Source of the DNA: Arenibacter amylolyticus
GTDB taxonomy: Bacteria; Bacteroidota; Bacteroidia; Flavobacteriales; Flavobacteriaceae
Direction of reading: 5' to 3'
Assembly (NCBI RefSeq): GCF_002150785.1
Contig: NZ_MTAZ01000019.1
Span: forward strand, 156,584-220,583
DNA length: 64,000 nucleotides
A program made the translations under genes and the position numbers. This document shows positions 45,225 through 54,563 of the stretch, one piece after another. The notes beneath the pieces were generated by a model, which saw nothing but the letters and a program-made list of their open reading frames with translations, was not told where the DNA came from and did no database searches. The first letter of the stretch is position 1. Each line of letters begins with the position of its first letter.

Positions 45225-46487
45225 ATGAAAAAAAATATCATAATACTTTCCGCCATGTTTTGCGGAGTAGTGGGATTCGCGCAAAAAAGCGAAATTAGGT
45301 CCGCAGACCGATCGCTAAGATCTGGAAATGCCTCTGCGGCGATAGCCTCATTGGAAAGTGCATCCTCTTTAATTGATGCGGCAGACGAAAGAATGCAAGC
45401 CCAGTATTATTTCTTAAAAGGAAAGGCGCATGCAGAATTAGCTAAAAAAGGAGAAGTAGACGCTTTTGACAAAGCCATCTCCTCCCTAAAAAAGGTTTCC
45501 AAAATAGAAGAAGCTAGTGGGAGGTCTAAATATAGCGCAGAAGCAAAAGAAATCCTTTCTTCTATGACCGTAGATTTAGTCAACTTGGCCGTAGAGGACA
45601 ATAACAACAAGCGTTTTAAGGAAGGTGCTGAAAAACTTTATTTGGGGTACCAATTAAGTCCTAAGGATACAATCTACCTTTATTATGCCGCTAGTAGTGC
45701 TGTTAATGGTGGGCATTTTGAGCAGGCGCTTTCCTATTATGAGGAGTTGAAAGACCTTAATTACGACGGAAGTGGAATTGTTTATAAGGCTACCAATGTA
45801 GAAACCGGAGAGGTAGAGGAAATGGATAAGACTCAAAGAGAGCTAATGGTTAAATCCGGAGCTTATAAAGATCCAATTGAAGAAAAAATTCCTTCTAAAA
45901 CAACCGAGATTGTTAAAAATGTGGCCTTGATCTATACTCAATTAGGTAAGGATGATAAAGCATTGCAGGCCTACAAGGATGCAAGAGCAAAAGATCCTAA
46001 GGATGTAAACCTAATTTTGAATGAGGCCAATCTATATTACAAAATGGGGGACAAGGAAAAGTTTAAAGCTTTAATGGCAGAAGCTACTGAAGTTGCCCCA
46101 GATAATCCCGATCTTTTCTATAATATAGGGGTGATTAATATGGAGCAAGGAAATATTGAAGAAGCAAGAGCAGCCTATAGAAGAGCTATTGAAATAAACC
46201 CTGGATATGTAAATGCTCAATTAAATCTTTCCACTACTTATGTAAATGAGGGGAATGGATTGATTGATGAGATGAACTCTTTGGGTAACTCTAAAAAGGA
46301 CATTGCTAGATACGATGAGCTAAAGGAGCAAAAAGATAGTTTGTTCCGTGATGGTGCCACTATTTTGGAGGATGCCGTTAGGGAAAATCCAGACAATCAG
46401 GCAATATTAACCCAGCTTAAGAATATTTATGGAGCCTTGGGTGATAATGAGAACTTTATGCGTGTTAAAAAGTTATTGGGAGAGTAA
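45225..46487 (+). CDS. Secreted tetratricopeptide-repeat protein
   Basis: A 420-residue protein with a signal peptide (MKKNIIILSAMFCGVVGFAQ, cleavage after residue 18 to 20) and helical repeats through the mature chain. The best TPR units are at about 228-262 (NVALIYTQLGKDDKALQAYKD), about 290-330 (DLFYNIGVINMEQGNIEEAR) and the next. A periplasmic scaffold role is likely, client unknown. It follows gyrA by 31 bases and may be co-transcribed, ending at a bidirectional terminator. Confidence 0.88.
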   Translation: MKKNIIILSAMFCGVVGFAQKSEIRSADRSLRSGNASAAIASLESASSLIDAADERMQAQYYFLKGKAHAELAKKGEVDAFDKAISSLKKVSKIEEASGRSKYSAEAKEILSSMTVDLVNLAVEDNNNKRFKEGAEKLYLGYQLSPKDTIYLYYAASSAVNGGHFEQALSYYEELKDLNYDGSGIVYKATNVETGEVEEMDKTQRELMVKSGAYKDPIEEKIPSKTTEIVKNVALIYTQLGKDDKALQAYKDARAKDPKDVNLILNEANLYYKMGDKEKFKALMAEATEVAPDNPDLFYNIGVINMEQGNIEEARAAYRRAIEINPGYVNAQLNLSTTYVNEGNGLIDEMNSLGNSKKDIARYDELKEQKDSLFRDGATILEDAVRENPDNQAILTQLKNIYGALGDNENFMRVKKLLGE

Positions 46488-46514
46488 TTACCGCCAATAG
46501 AAACCGTAAAAAGG

Positions 46515-46550
46515 AAAAGGGCCGTCAAGTTTAATTGACGGCCCTTTTTT
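46515..46550 (+). terminator. Bidirectional terminator of TPR and NlpC/P60 genes
   Basis: Perfect stem GGGCCGTCAA / TTGACGGCCC flanked by A-rich and T-rich tracts, between two converging genes. Confidence 0.93.
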
Positions 46551-46554
46551 ATGC

Positions 46555-47307
46555 TTAAATAATCTTTTTGATGACTCGTAGGCTATGGGTGTAGGTATTG
46601 GTGTCCGTGCTAAAAATACCCGTATGGTCTAACCGGTCTAGCCTTACCTTTCCATACGAGTGGATGATGTAGTTGTTGTCCATGATTATTCCCACATGAT
46701 CTATGACTCCTTCTTGGTTGTCGAAAAATGCCAAATCTCCAGGTTCGCTCTCCTCAATAAAACTTAGTGCCTCCCCTTGAGTAGACTGCTGTTGCGCTCC
46801 CCTTAGTAGGCGGTATCCATTTATTTTATACACCATTTGGGAAAGTCCCGCGCTGTCAATACCAAAGGCACTTTTGCCTCCCCAAAGGAAGGGAGCGTTA
46901 AGGTAGAGCAAGGCGGTTTCTACCAGTTGTGCCTTATTTAATGATCCATTGGAATAGTGGCCATCAAAATAATGGTTTAAAACACTACTAGGAGGAATGG
47001 AAGAACCTAGGACAATGGGTAGTAAAACACTATTGTTGGTTTCAATAAAGGAAACAAGTTCCGTGGATATCTTAGTGGATTTAGAATTATCCAAATCTAA
47101 ATACTGGACTTCATCGATAAAAGTAAATTGTTGATTGCTGATCCATCCTTCACACTGATCGTACGCTATTCGGATTCTGCTCCATTTTTTTCGTTGTTCT
47201 AAGACTTTAAAATGTTCTCCGTACAACAATTGGGTTATCATTTCTCCTGTGTCGTCGGGTATGGAACGTACCGGGACAAGGCTTAGGTGGCAAATACCGT
47301 ACTGCAT
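46555..47307 (-). CDS. NlpC/P60-like (C40) protein lacking the catalytic cysteine
   Basis: A 250-residue protein with an N-terminal bacterial SH3-like region (about 1-65) and a C-terminal NlpC/P60 domain (about 125-250). The domain keeps LWGGKSAFGID, the catalytic His204 in DHVGIIMD and a third polar residue His216 (IIHSYGK). The nucleophile normally in IDCSG is Ser152 here (IDSAGLSQ), encoded by AGC at 46854-46852. As read, it would not act as a cysteine peptidase unless serine substitutes; it could be a wall-binding pseudoenzyme. No signal peptide was seen. Follows the thiolase after 22 bases on the same strand. Confidence 0.87.
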   Translation of the reverse strand: MQYGICHLSLVPVRSIPDDTGEMITQLLYGEHFKVLEQRKKWSRIRIAYDQCEGWISNQQFTFIDEVQYLDLDNSKSTKISTELVSFIETNNSVLLPIVLGSSIPPSSVLNHYFDGHYSNGSLNKAQLVETALLYLNAPFLWGGKSAFGIDSAGLSQMVYKINGYRLLRGAQQQSTQGEALSFIEESEPGDLAFFDNQEGVIDHVGIIMDNNYIIHSYGKVRLDRLDHTGIFSTDTNTYTHSLRVIKKII

Positions 47308-47329
47308 GGGCTTGCTTTACAAGAGCTAA

Positions 47330-48505
47330 TTAATTTCTTTCTATGATTATTGCGGATGCACCGCCGCCACCATTACAAATGGCCGCTGCTCCTATTTTTC
47401 CATTGTTTTGTTTTAGCACGCTAAGGAGGGTGATGATGATACGGGCGCCAGAGCAGCCTAGGGGATGCCCCAAGGATACGGCACCACCGTTTACGTTCAC
47501 CTTGTCGTCCGTTAGTCCTAAAATTTTCATATTGGCGAGGCCTACTACCGAAAATGCTTCATTAAACTCAAAGTAATCCACATCATCCAAGCTTATACCT
47601 GCTTTTGATAATGCATTAGGTAGCGCTTTTGCCGGTGCGGTGGTGAACCATTTAGGTTCTTGGGCAGCATCTGCATAGGCTTTAATAGTGGCTAGTGGCT
47701 TTAAATTTAGTTCTTTAGCCTTATCTGCACTCATTAATACCAAGGCGGCAGCACCGTCGTTGATTGTAGAGGCGTTGGCGGCAGTAACGGTACCATCTTG
47801 GGAGAAGGCAGGACGTAAGGTAGGAATCTTTTCCATTTTTACATTCTTGAATTCCTCATCCTCGGTCACCAAAACGGGTTCGCCCCTTCTTTGGGAAACC
47901 GAAACGGGAACCACCTCGTCATCAAATTTTCCTTTTTCCCACGCTTCCGAAGATCTTTGGTAAGATTGTATGGCAAAGTTATCTTGGTCTTCCCTACTAA
48001 ACTCATACTCGGTAGCGCAGGCGTCTGCACAGGTACCCATTGCCTGTTGGTCATAGGCATCTACCAGTCCATCTTTCTGCATTCCGTCTACCAAGCTGGC
48101 TGGACCAAATTTTTGGCCGCTTCTCAAATGAATATAATGTGGAATCAAGCTCATGTTTTCCATGCCCCCTGCTACCATAATGTCGTTGTCTCCCAACGCT
48201 ATAGATTGGGCGGCCTGCATAACCGCTTTCATTCCAGACGCGCAAACCTTGTTTACCGTAGTACAAGGAACGGTATCTGGAATACCCGCTAAAAGTGCTG
48301 CTTGTCTGGCTGGAGCCTGCCCTACACCTGCCTGTACCACATTACCCATAAGTACTTCCTGTACTTTTGCAGGGTCTAAATTTATTTTTTCTAAGGCACC
48401 TTTAATGGCAATGGCCCCCAGGTTTTGGGCTGGTATGGTAGACAATGATCCCATAAAGCTTCCAATTGGGGTCCTGGCAACAGAAACAATTACAACATCT
48501 TTCAT
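47330..48505 (-). CDS. Acetyl-CoA C-acyltransferase (thiolase)
   Basis: Class II thiolase, 391 residues; condenses or cleaves acyl-CoAs. The nucleophile Cys88 sits in NKVCASGMKAV, the second catalytic cysteine and histidine in GHPLGCSGARI near 350, and GGGGASAIIIER ends the protein. Biosynthetic (PhaA/AtoB) and degradative (FadA) activities cannot be told apart by eye; the neighbouring genes do not help. Transcribed in the same direction as the C40 protein gene. Confidence 0.95.
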   Translation of the reverse strand: MKDVVIVSVARTPIGSFMGSLSTIPAQNLGAIAIKGALEKINLDPAKVQEVLMGNVVQAGVGQAPARQAALLAGIPDTVPCTTVNKVCASGMKAVMQAAQSIALGDNDIMVAGGMENMSLIPHYIHLRSGQKFGPASLVDGMQKDGLVDAYDQQAMGTCADACATEYEFSREDQDNFAIQSYQRSSEAWEKGKFDDEVVPVSVSQRRGEPVLVTEDEEFKNVKMEKIPTLRPAFSQDGTVTAANASTINDGAAALVLMSADKAKELNLKPLATIKAYADAAQEPKWFTTAPAKALPNALSKAGISLDDVDYFEFNEAFSVVGLANMKILGLTDDKVNVNGGAVSLGHPLGCSGARIIITLLSVLKQNNGKIGAAAICNGGGGASAIIIERN

Positions 48506-48807
48506 TTGAGTTCAGTTTTTGGTTCTTTGCGAAATTAATAAAATAATGCGCAATGAGATGGCCAACTTGCCAATAATCCGAATTTTTACTCACTTCGGAG
48601 TTTTAAAACCCCGAAGCCTAACGCCTTGTAATATCAGTAGTATTTTTCCAATGCCTTGTAGGCATGTCCTTAGAGTGGTGTCAATTACACTTGTGTTTGT
48701 TTTGGGGAACTAAATCGTCAATGAATTTTTCCTATGAAAATTAATGAGTTAAGTGGCTGCTTAGGGAGAGTTATTAGAGGAATTCCTAGTTTTAACTTAA
48801 TATTCTC
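48506..48807. other. Divergent gap between thiolase and PgpH-like genes, with a palindrome
   Basis: No gene. It holds a 24-base inverted repeat at 48593-48616 (CTTCGG-A-GTTTT against AAAAC-C-CCGAAG). Possible operator or small RNA hairpin; not flanked by a U run, so it is not called a terminator. Confidence 0.55.
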
Positions 48808-48815
48808 TATTTTTG
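48808..48815 (+). promoter_or_regulatory. -7 promoter element of the PgpH-like gene
   Basis: TATTTTTG fits TAnnTTTG and overlaps the in-frame TTG upstream of the true start, which supports the ATG at 48834 as the translation start. No -33 TTG was found. Confidence 0.5.
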
Positions 48816-48833
48816 ACAATATACACTTTAAGT

Positions 48834-50894
48834 ATGCGTAAGTTTTTAGACCGCCTTTATAAAAACCAATCTTTGGTTTATAAGTACTTTCTTTATTTTC
48901 TCGCTGTTTTTGTGATTGTATTCTTATTTCCTCGTGGGGGTAAGTTTAAATACGAATTTCAAAAGGGGAAACCATGGCAGTACGATAATTTCTATGCTCC
49001 CTTCGATTTTTCCATTAAAAAAAGCGAAGCGGAAATCAATAGCGAAAAAGAAAAGATCAGGGCTACTAGTGTTGATTATTACAACTATGATGCAGAAATA
49101 GTTAAAGAGGTAGATAGTGTTATACAAGCCGAGATTGTTCAGGTCTTTGATGATACGAGTTATTCTAATTTAGATCGAGCCCATTTCCAGCAAGTAGCAA
49201 GGGAAATACTGGCGGAACTCTATACTAATGGAATTCTTTCCAAGGTAGGGCGTCCAGGGAATAAGAGCAGTTTGTATCTAGTAAAGAACAATGAGGCTAA
49301 AAAGCTTCAGTTTAAAAGCGTTTACACCCTGTCTGACGTAGGTAGGGTAGTGGAGAACATCTTGGTAAACCAACAGCTGTCAGAGTTTGAACCTGCCTTT
49401 CAGCAGCTATTCTTCAATTCAGTAAAACCCAATCTAAGCTTTAATGAGGACCTTTCTAAAAAAGAGTTAGAGACAGAGTTTTCTAAGATTTCCTATACGC
49501 TGGGGAATGTGGACGAGGGGAAACTCATCATAGCCAAAGGGGAAGTGGTAGAAGAGGAAGACTTGCGGGTATTAGAGTCCTTAAAGAACGAATATGAATC
49601 TAAACTCTGGGGACAGAATAATCAGTACTTTGTAGTGATTGGATATGCTGTTCTGGTGGCAATGGTGCTTACCATGCTCTTTTTGTTTCTGAAGAAATAC
49701 CGACGGGAGGTTTTTCTAGACAATACCAAGATTACTTTTATAGTGGTAAACATCCTTTTAATGGTTTTTGCGACTACGGTTATTGTGAAATACAATGAAG
49801 GGCTTGTTTTTGTAGTGCCCCTTTGTATTTTGCCGTTAATATTAAAAACCTTTTTCGATGCCAGATTAGGACTATTTGTGCATGTGCTTACCGTTTTAAT
49901 ATTGGGGTTTGTGGTGCCCAATAGTTTTGAATATATCTTTCTCCAGACTTTAGCAGGGATAGTGACCATATTATCCGTGTCTGAATTGTACAAAAGAGCC
50001 AATTTATTTATTTCGGTAGGACAGATTACCTTGGTTTACATTATAGGATATTTTGCCTTTCATATGATTCATGAAGGGAATTTGGATAACATACAATGGA
50101 TCGTCTTTGGATTCTTTCTATTAAATGGAATGATTACCCTGTTTGTACAGCCCTTGATCTACATCTTCGAAAAAATATTCGGTTTGGTGTCGGATGTGTC
50201 CTTACTAGAGTTGTCGGATACCAATTCAAAATTACTAAAGGAGTTGTCGGACAGGGCGCCAGGTACTTTTCATCATTCCTTGCAGGTAGCTAATTTAGCG
50301 GAAGCGGCGGCCAATGAGATTGGGGCCAATGCCATGTTGGTGCGTGTTGGTGCCTTATACCACGATATCGGGAAGATGAATAATCCCACCTATTTTACGG
50401 AGAACCAAACTACCAATGTTAATCCGCACGACGATCTAGACCCTGTGGAGTCTGCCAGGATTATTATAGACCATGTTATACAGGGGATAGAGATTGCGCG
50501 TAAAAATAACGTTCCGGATAGGGTGATCGATTTCCTAAGGACGCATCACGGTACCTCTTTGGTGTATTATTTTTACCGTAAACAGGAAAAGCTGCATAAG
50601 GAAACCGGGGAAGCCTTGGATATTGAGGAATTTAGGTATCCAGGACCGCCTCCTTTTTCTAGGGAAACGGCAATTCTGATGATGGCCGACTCTGTGGAGG
50701 CAGCTTCCAAGAGTTTAAAGGACCCTACTTTCTCGGGAATTCACAATTTTGTGGAGAAAATAGTGGACGGACAGATTTCGGAGAATCAATTTTTAAATGC
50801 AAATATTACGTTTAAAGAGATAGAAACTATCAAGAAAGTGCTGAAACAGAAGCTGATAAACATTTATCATTTGAGGGTGGAATATCCCGAATAA
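48834..50894 (+). CDS. PgpH-like 7TM-HD phosphohydrolase (c-di-AMP phosphodiesterase family)
   Basis: A 686-residue membrane protein. A single N-terminal span (about 17-37) leads to an extracytoplasmic domain (about 40-255), then seven spans (about 260-460) and a cytoplasmic HD domain with FHHSLQVANLAEAAANE near 474, LYHDIGKMNNP near 507 and a further metal site in LRTHHGTSLV near 571. The family includes PgpH, which hydrolyses c-di-AMP. The ATG at 48834 is preferred over a TTG 21 bases upstream that overlaps the promoter. Monocistronic. Confidence 0.92.
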   Translation: MRKFLDRLYKNQSLVYKYFLYFLAVFVIVFLFPRGGKFKYEFQKGKPWQYDNFYAPFDFSIKKSEAEINSEKEKIRATSVDYYNYDAEIVKEVDSVIQAEIVQVFDDTSYSNLDRAHFQQVAREILAELYTNGILSKVGRPGNKSSLYLVKNNEAKKLQFKSVYTLSDVGRVVENILVNQQLSEFEPAFQQLFFNSVKPNLSFNEDLSKKELETEFSKISYTLGNVDEGKLIIAKGEVVEEEDLRVLESLKNEYESKLWGQNNQYFVVIGYAVLVAMVLTMLFLFLKKYRREVFLDNTKITFIVVNILLMVFATTVIVKYNEGLVFVVPLCILPLILKTFFDARLGLFVHVLTVLILGFVVPNSFEYIFLQTLAGIVTILSVSELYKRANLFISVGQITLVYIIGYFAFHMIHEGNLDNIQWIVFGFFLLNGMITLFVQPLIYIFEKIFGLVSDVSLLELSDTNSKLLKELSDRAPGTFHHSLQVANLAEAAANEIGANAMLVRVGALYHDIGKMNNPTYFTENQTTNVNPHDDLDPVESARIIIDHVIQGIEIARKNNVPDRVIDFLRTHHGTSLVYYFYRKQEKLHKETGEALDIEEFRYPGPPPFSRETAILMMADSVEAASKSLKDPTFSGIHNFVEKIVDGQISENQFLNANITFKEIETIKKVLKQKLINIYHLRVEYPE

Positions 50895-50923
50895 ATAATT
50901 AATAAAAAAAGTTGTCGAAATAG

Positions 50924-50954
50924 TTGGTTAATCCTAAATGAACTACTACATTTG
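50924..50954 (+). promoter_or_regulatory. Promoter of the tRNA-Ser/tRNA-Pro pair
   Basis: TTG at 50924-50926, 20-base spacer, TACATTTG at 50947-50954; exact consensus match, 35 bases before tRNA-Ser. Confidence 0.8.
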
Positions 50955-50989
50955 CAACCGCATTTCGATGCACGATCTTGAAGATTATT

Positions 50990-51073
50990 GGAGAGGTGCC
51001 GGAGTGGTAACGGAGCAGATTGCTAATCTGTCGACGGGTAACTGTCGCCAGGGTTCGAGTCCCTGTCTCTCCG
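50990..51073 (+). tRNA. tRNA-Ser (anticodon GCT)
   Basis: Acceptor GGAGAGG pairs with TCTCTCC (last pair G-T), followed by discriminator G. Anticodon loop TTGCTAA gives GCT at 51022-51024, reading Ser codons AGC/AGT. The long variable arm (between CTGTC and the T-arm) is the serine class II feature. CCA is not encoded. Confidence 0.95.
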
Positions 51074-51104
51074 CTTTTTGAGAAGTCAAAATGGGAAACC
51101 ATTT

Positions 51105-51179
51105 CGGGGTGTAGCGTAGCCCGGTTATCGCGCCTGCTTTGGGAGCAGGAGGTCGCAGGTTCGAATCCTGCCACCCCGA
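51105..51179 (+). tRNA. tRNA-Pro (anticodon TGG)
   Basis: Acceptor CGGGGTG pairs with CACCCCG, discriminator A. The anticodon stem CCTGC/GCAGG encloses loop TTTGGGA, anticodon TGG at 51140-51142. The T-arm GGTTCGAATCC is canonical. CCA not encoded. Lies 31 bases after tRNA-Ser, probably one transcript. Confidence 0.95.
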
Positions 51180-51189
51180 CCTGAAAATC

Positions 51190-51226
51190 AGAGGTTTACA
51201 AGTTAATTTTTGTAAGCCTCTTTTTA
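51190..51226 (+). terminator. Terminator after tRNA pair
   Basis: Twelve-pair stem AGAGGTTTACAA / TTGTAAGCCTCT (one G-T wobble) followed by TTTT. Ends the tRNA transcript. Confidence 0.88.
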
Positions 51227-51230
51227 TTTG

Positions 51231-51248
51231 CACTCAATTTTCACTCAA
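51231..51248. repeat. CACTCAA direct repeat beside the tRNA
   Basis: CACTCAA occurs at 51231-51237 and again at 51242-51248, period 11, just downstream of tRNA-Pro and its terminator. Possible recombination core or remnant; no integrase is in the window, so the role is unproven. Confidence 0.4.
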
Positions 51249-51395
51249 AAATTGTCCTTTTTTGGTTCTATTTGGTGGTATAACAAAAAAAATGAGATGA
51301 TTTTTCAACTTCTTAGATTAGATAATAAAATAATCTTATGTAAGATCCCTAGAAACACGCCAAAATCTTCATACACCGTTTAGGAAAGTATATGG

Positions 51396-54300
51396 TTATT
51401 TTTTAGCAATAAGTAGGGGTAAGTAAAAGTATATCCCGATCAAAGAAAAAAGTAGCCCTCCAATAGATCCCACGGCGAAAGAAAACCAAAATGCTTCGTT
51501 TTGCCCATGCCATACAAAAGGAACCAATCCGACGATAGTTGAAACGATGGTCAAAATCACTGGGATAATTTTATAGTTAAAGGCTTTATAGTATAGTGAC
51601 CGGATATTCCGCTGTGGATATTGTTTTCTTAAATTATTAAAATCGTTTACAATAAATAAGGCGGAATTGACACTAATACCACTTAGCAAAATAAAGGAGG
51701 CGTATCCGCCTTGGTCAAAATTAAATCCGAACCAAAAAAACGTCAGGAACACGCCTATAAAGGAAAGGGGTATCATACTAATAATGGTCAAAGGCTGTGT
51801 TAAGGACTCCAATAGGATAGTGCAGATAAAGAAAATTATAAAGATTACTACAAAAAGGTAATAGTACTGTTTAGAATTGCTCTTATTCCAACCGCCATGG
51901 GACTGCTCTAAAACACGGTAGCCAATTGGGAGCTTCTCCTTTAATTGCGCTACGTTATCCTCCCTGATTTTATTAGCTAGAGGATAGGTTCCCAAAAAGT
52001 CATAAGCCACCGTTAAGCGGTATTGCTGGTTGTTTTTATTGATAATATTCCCCGTTTTTTGTTTTTCAATAGTAGCTAACTGCTGTAGCTTATATTGTTT
52101 GCCGCGAAGTGGAATTGGTGTATACTTTAAATCCCATACGTTGAATTTCTGATAAGTATCCGACACCAAATTCACTTGTTGCAGCTCATTATCATTTATT
52201 ATGTGGGCAATATTACTGGAAAGAACCTGATTTTTTAAATACCCGTACAATTGATTTTGTGAGACATTCGCCATAGCCAATTGTTCCTGGTCAAAATCTA
52301 AGTAATATTCTTCTAGGCTATTGCTGTTCCAGCCTCCACTTGTTATTTCTACTTCTTTTACCCGGCCAGAAGAGTTTTCTTCCAATTGTTCTTTTAATAA
52401 AGTGGCGTAGCGGTAAAGGTCATCGTAGTTATAGCCTTCCAATTCTATCCTATGGGATTTATTCCCAGTCCCTAAAGCATTGGAAAATCCTCGACCCACC
52501 CCTGTTACGCTCCAATCCAAACCTCCCAAGCTGATCGCCTTGGATTCCAACAATGTTTTTAGGTGGTATGGAAATGAGCCAAATTCATGCTCTTCCTTAA
52601 AATAAATAGAAATATTGGAGCTCTTGGGACCGTTGATCTGGGTTTTATATAATGAAATCTCATCAAATTGCCCGATATAATTTTCCATTTTCAACACTAC
52701 ATCGTTCAATTGCTCAATGGTACAGCCATCGGGCATCCTACCGCTTACCCTAAGGGTAGTGCGCTCTGGTTCTGAATAATAAGAACTTTCAAAGACATCT
52801 TCGGTAAATAAGCGCAAAGTACCTCCAAGAACCTTGTCCAAGGTAGGACGTAGGTTAGTAGTGTACCACTCGGCCCCTAAAGTCAAATTATATAATGAGG
52901 CCCATTTTCCATTCCCGTTTAGTTGTTGTGGCAACATATATAAAGGAAGGCCAAAACCAAGAACGAACAACATTATAAACGCCCATTTGAACCTAGGTTT
53001 CCCCATCCAATGTATAGTATTGGTATACCTTCTTGTGAATTTATTGATCCGGCGTTTTCTCTTAATGGAAAATCGGCTTCGCTTTTTTTCTAGCCTCATC
53101 TTATCCATTAAAGCCGGTACGTAGAACAAGGAAACTAATAAGGAAACCCCAATATTAATAGCAATGACCAAGGCAAAATCCCACAGGTTCAAACGTTGGT
53201 TTTCCTCCAAGAAAAATATAATCATCAGTGCTCCAACGGTAGTCAAAGTTGCCGCTAATATTGCTAAAAAGGCCTTCCTATTGCCTTTATTGCGCAAGTG
53301 GTCGATCATTATTATACTATTATCTATGATGATCCCAAACGAAATGGTAATTCCGGCAAAGGAGTATAATTGCAATTGTACGTCTAGGGCATAGTAAAAA
53401 ATAACAGCAATGAGAAGGTTGGTGACAATACTTAAAAATAATACCGTTAAATATTTAAAACTTTTGTTGATCAAGACAATGAGGACCAATAAAATTAAAA
53501 AAGAATACAAGGTTCTTTTCTGTATTTTCCGTAACTCATCTACAATAAATTCAGTGGTGTCATGAGTCAACTTTATAGAATATCCGGGGGGTTGTTCTTG
53601 GTTTAGCCCATTGACCGCCATTCTAACAGTTTTTGCCAAATCAATGTTATTTGCGCCCTTTTCTGCATACACTAGCATATTCACGGTATTAAGCCCATTC
53701 ACACGATAGTAAGAGCTGACCCTTCCTTCATTAAATTTGACGGTGGCAACATTTTTTAAATAAATGATCCTATGGTTTATTTTTTTGATAGGGATGTTGT
53801 TCCAATCGATGGCATCCTCTAATGTATGCGATAGTACTACGGCTATTTGTTGGTCAGTATCATTATTTTCAGAACGGATCGTTGTATTTCCCAGCGCTCT
53901 TTGTTGTAGATAAGTTCTAATGGCATTTTGGATTTCCCCAGCCGAAACATCTAACTGTAGTAATTTTTTGGTGTCATATTCTATGACCCACTCAAAAGGT
54001 GTGGCTCCATGTACATCCACATTATTTACGCCTTTTATGGCCGTTAATGTAGGAAGGATGGTATTTTCCGTGTATTTCTTAATATAATGGGGGCTTTCAT
54101 TGGCATTGACACTATAGGTTAAAATAGGAGCGCTATTTTCATTGGCGGTACTTCTGGATAAGGAGGGGTAGCTGACCCCCTGGGGGAGTTCTGAATGGCT
54201 TTGTCGGATGAGATTGGCAATCTCAAAACGAACGGCGTCCATGTCAACCCCTTTTTTGAAATTCATAGAAATTGAACCACTCCCTTTTCGCGAGGTCGAA

Positions 54301-54530
54301 CTAATGTTTTCTATACCACTAACGGTATTGAAGTGTCCTTCTAGCCTTGAGGTTACTTCCTGCTCCATTACTTTTGCCGAAGCCTCTTGCCAAGAAACGA
54401 ATACCCCTAACGAATTGTTGGGGCGTGTTGGAGTAAGCTGTACACTTAACAAAGGAATCAGGCTTGCCCCAATAATAGAAAGACAGATGAATATAGTGAG
54501 GACCGTAAAGGAAGAAGGTTTCTGATTCAT
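51396..54530 (-). CDS. RND efflux permease (second copy)
   Basis: A 1044-residue RND transporter of the inner membrane. One N-terminal span (MNQKPSSFTVLTIFICLSII) and clustered spans near 330-480 and 855-1040 enclose two large periplasmic domains. The proton-relay segment GIIIDNSIIMID near 400 is intact. It is not a close duplicate of the permease upstream: charged and loop segments differ greatly throughout. It starts 33 bases after the TolC-like gene. Probable partner in a hetero-oligomeric pump or a pump with separate substrate range. Confidence 0.93.
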   Translation of the reverse strand: MNQKPSSFTVLTIFICLSIIGASLIPLLSVQLTPTRPNNSLGVFVSWQEASAKVMEQEVTSRLEGHFNTVSGIENISSTSRKGSGSISMNFKKGVDMDAVRFEIANLIRQSHSELPQGVSYPSLSRSTANENSAPILTYSVNANESPHYIKKYTENTILPTLTAIKGVNNVDVHGATPFEWVIEYDTKKLLQLDVSAGEIQNAIRTYLQQRALGNTTIRSENNDTDQQIAVVLSHTLEDAIDWNNIPIKKINHRIIYLKNVATVKFNEGRVSSYYRVNGLNTVNMLVYAEKGANNIDLAKTVRMAVNGLNQEQPPGYSIKLTHDTTEFIVDELRKIQKRTLYSFLILLVLIVLINKSFKYLTVLFLSIVTNLLIAVIFYYALDVQLQLYSFAGITISFGIIIDNSIIMIDHLRNKGNRKAFLAILAATLTTVGALMIIFFLEENQRLNLWDFALVIAINIGVSLLVSLFYVPALMDKMRLEKKRSRFSIKRKRRINKFTRRYTNTIHWMGKPRFKWAFIMLFVLGFGLPLYMLPQQLNGNGKWASLYNLTLGAEWYTTNLRPTLDKVLGGTLRLFTEDVFESSYYSEPERTTLRVSGRMPDGCTIEQLNDVVLKMENYIGQFDEISLYKTQINGPKSSNISIYFKEEHEFGSFPYHLKTLLESKAISLGGLDWSVTGVGRGFSNALGTGNKSHRIELEGYNYDDLYRYATLLKEQLEENSSGRVKEVEITSGGWNSNSLEEYYLDFDQEQLAMANVSQNQLYGYLKNQVLSSNIAHIINDNELQQVNLVSDTYQKFNVWDLKYTPIPLRGKQYKLQQLATIEKQKTGNIINKNNQQYRLTVAYDFLGTYPLANKIREDNVAQLKEKLPIGYRVLEQSHGGWNKSNSKQYYYLFVVIFIIFFICTILLESLTQPLTIISMIPLSFIGVFLTFFWFGFNFDQGGYASFILLSGISVNSALFIVNDFNNLRKQYPQRNIRSLYYKAFNYKIIPVILTIVSTIVGLVPFVWHGQNEAFWFSFAVGSIGGLLFSLIGIYFYLPLLIAKK

Positions 54531-54563
54531 TAATTTAACGCTTTGGCTTTATTCTATTTATTT

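Noticed and set aside
50899..51233. Minus-strand reading frames across the tRNA pair
   Set aside because: They are antisense translations of tRNA-Ser and tRNA-Pro; such frames often appear in databases as spurious proteins.
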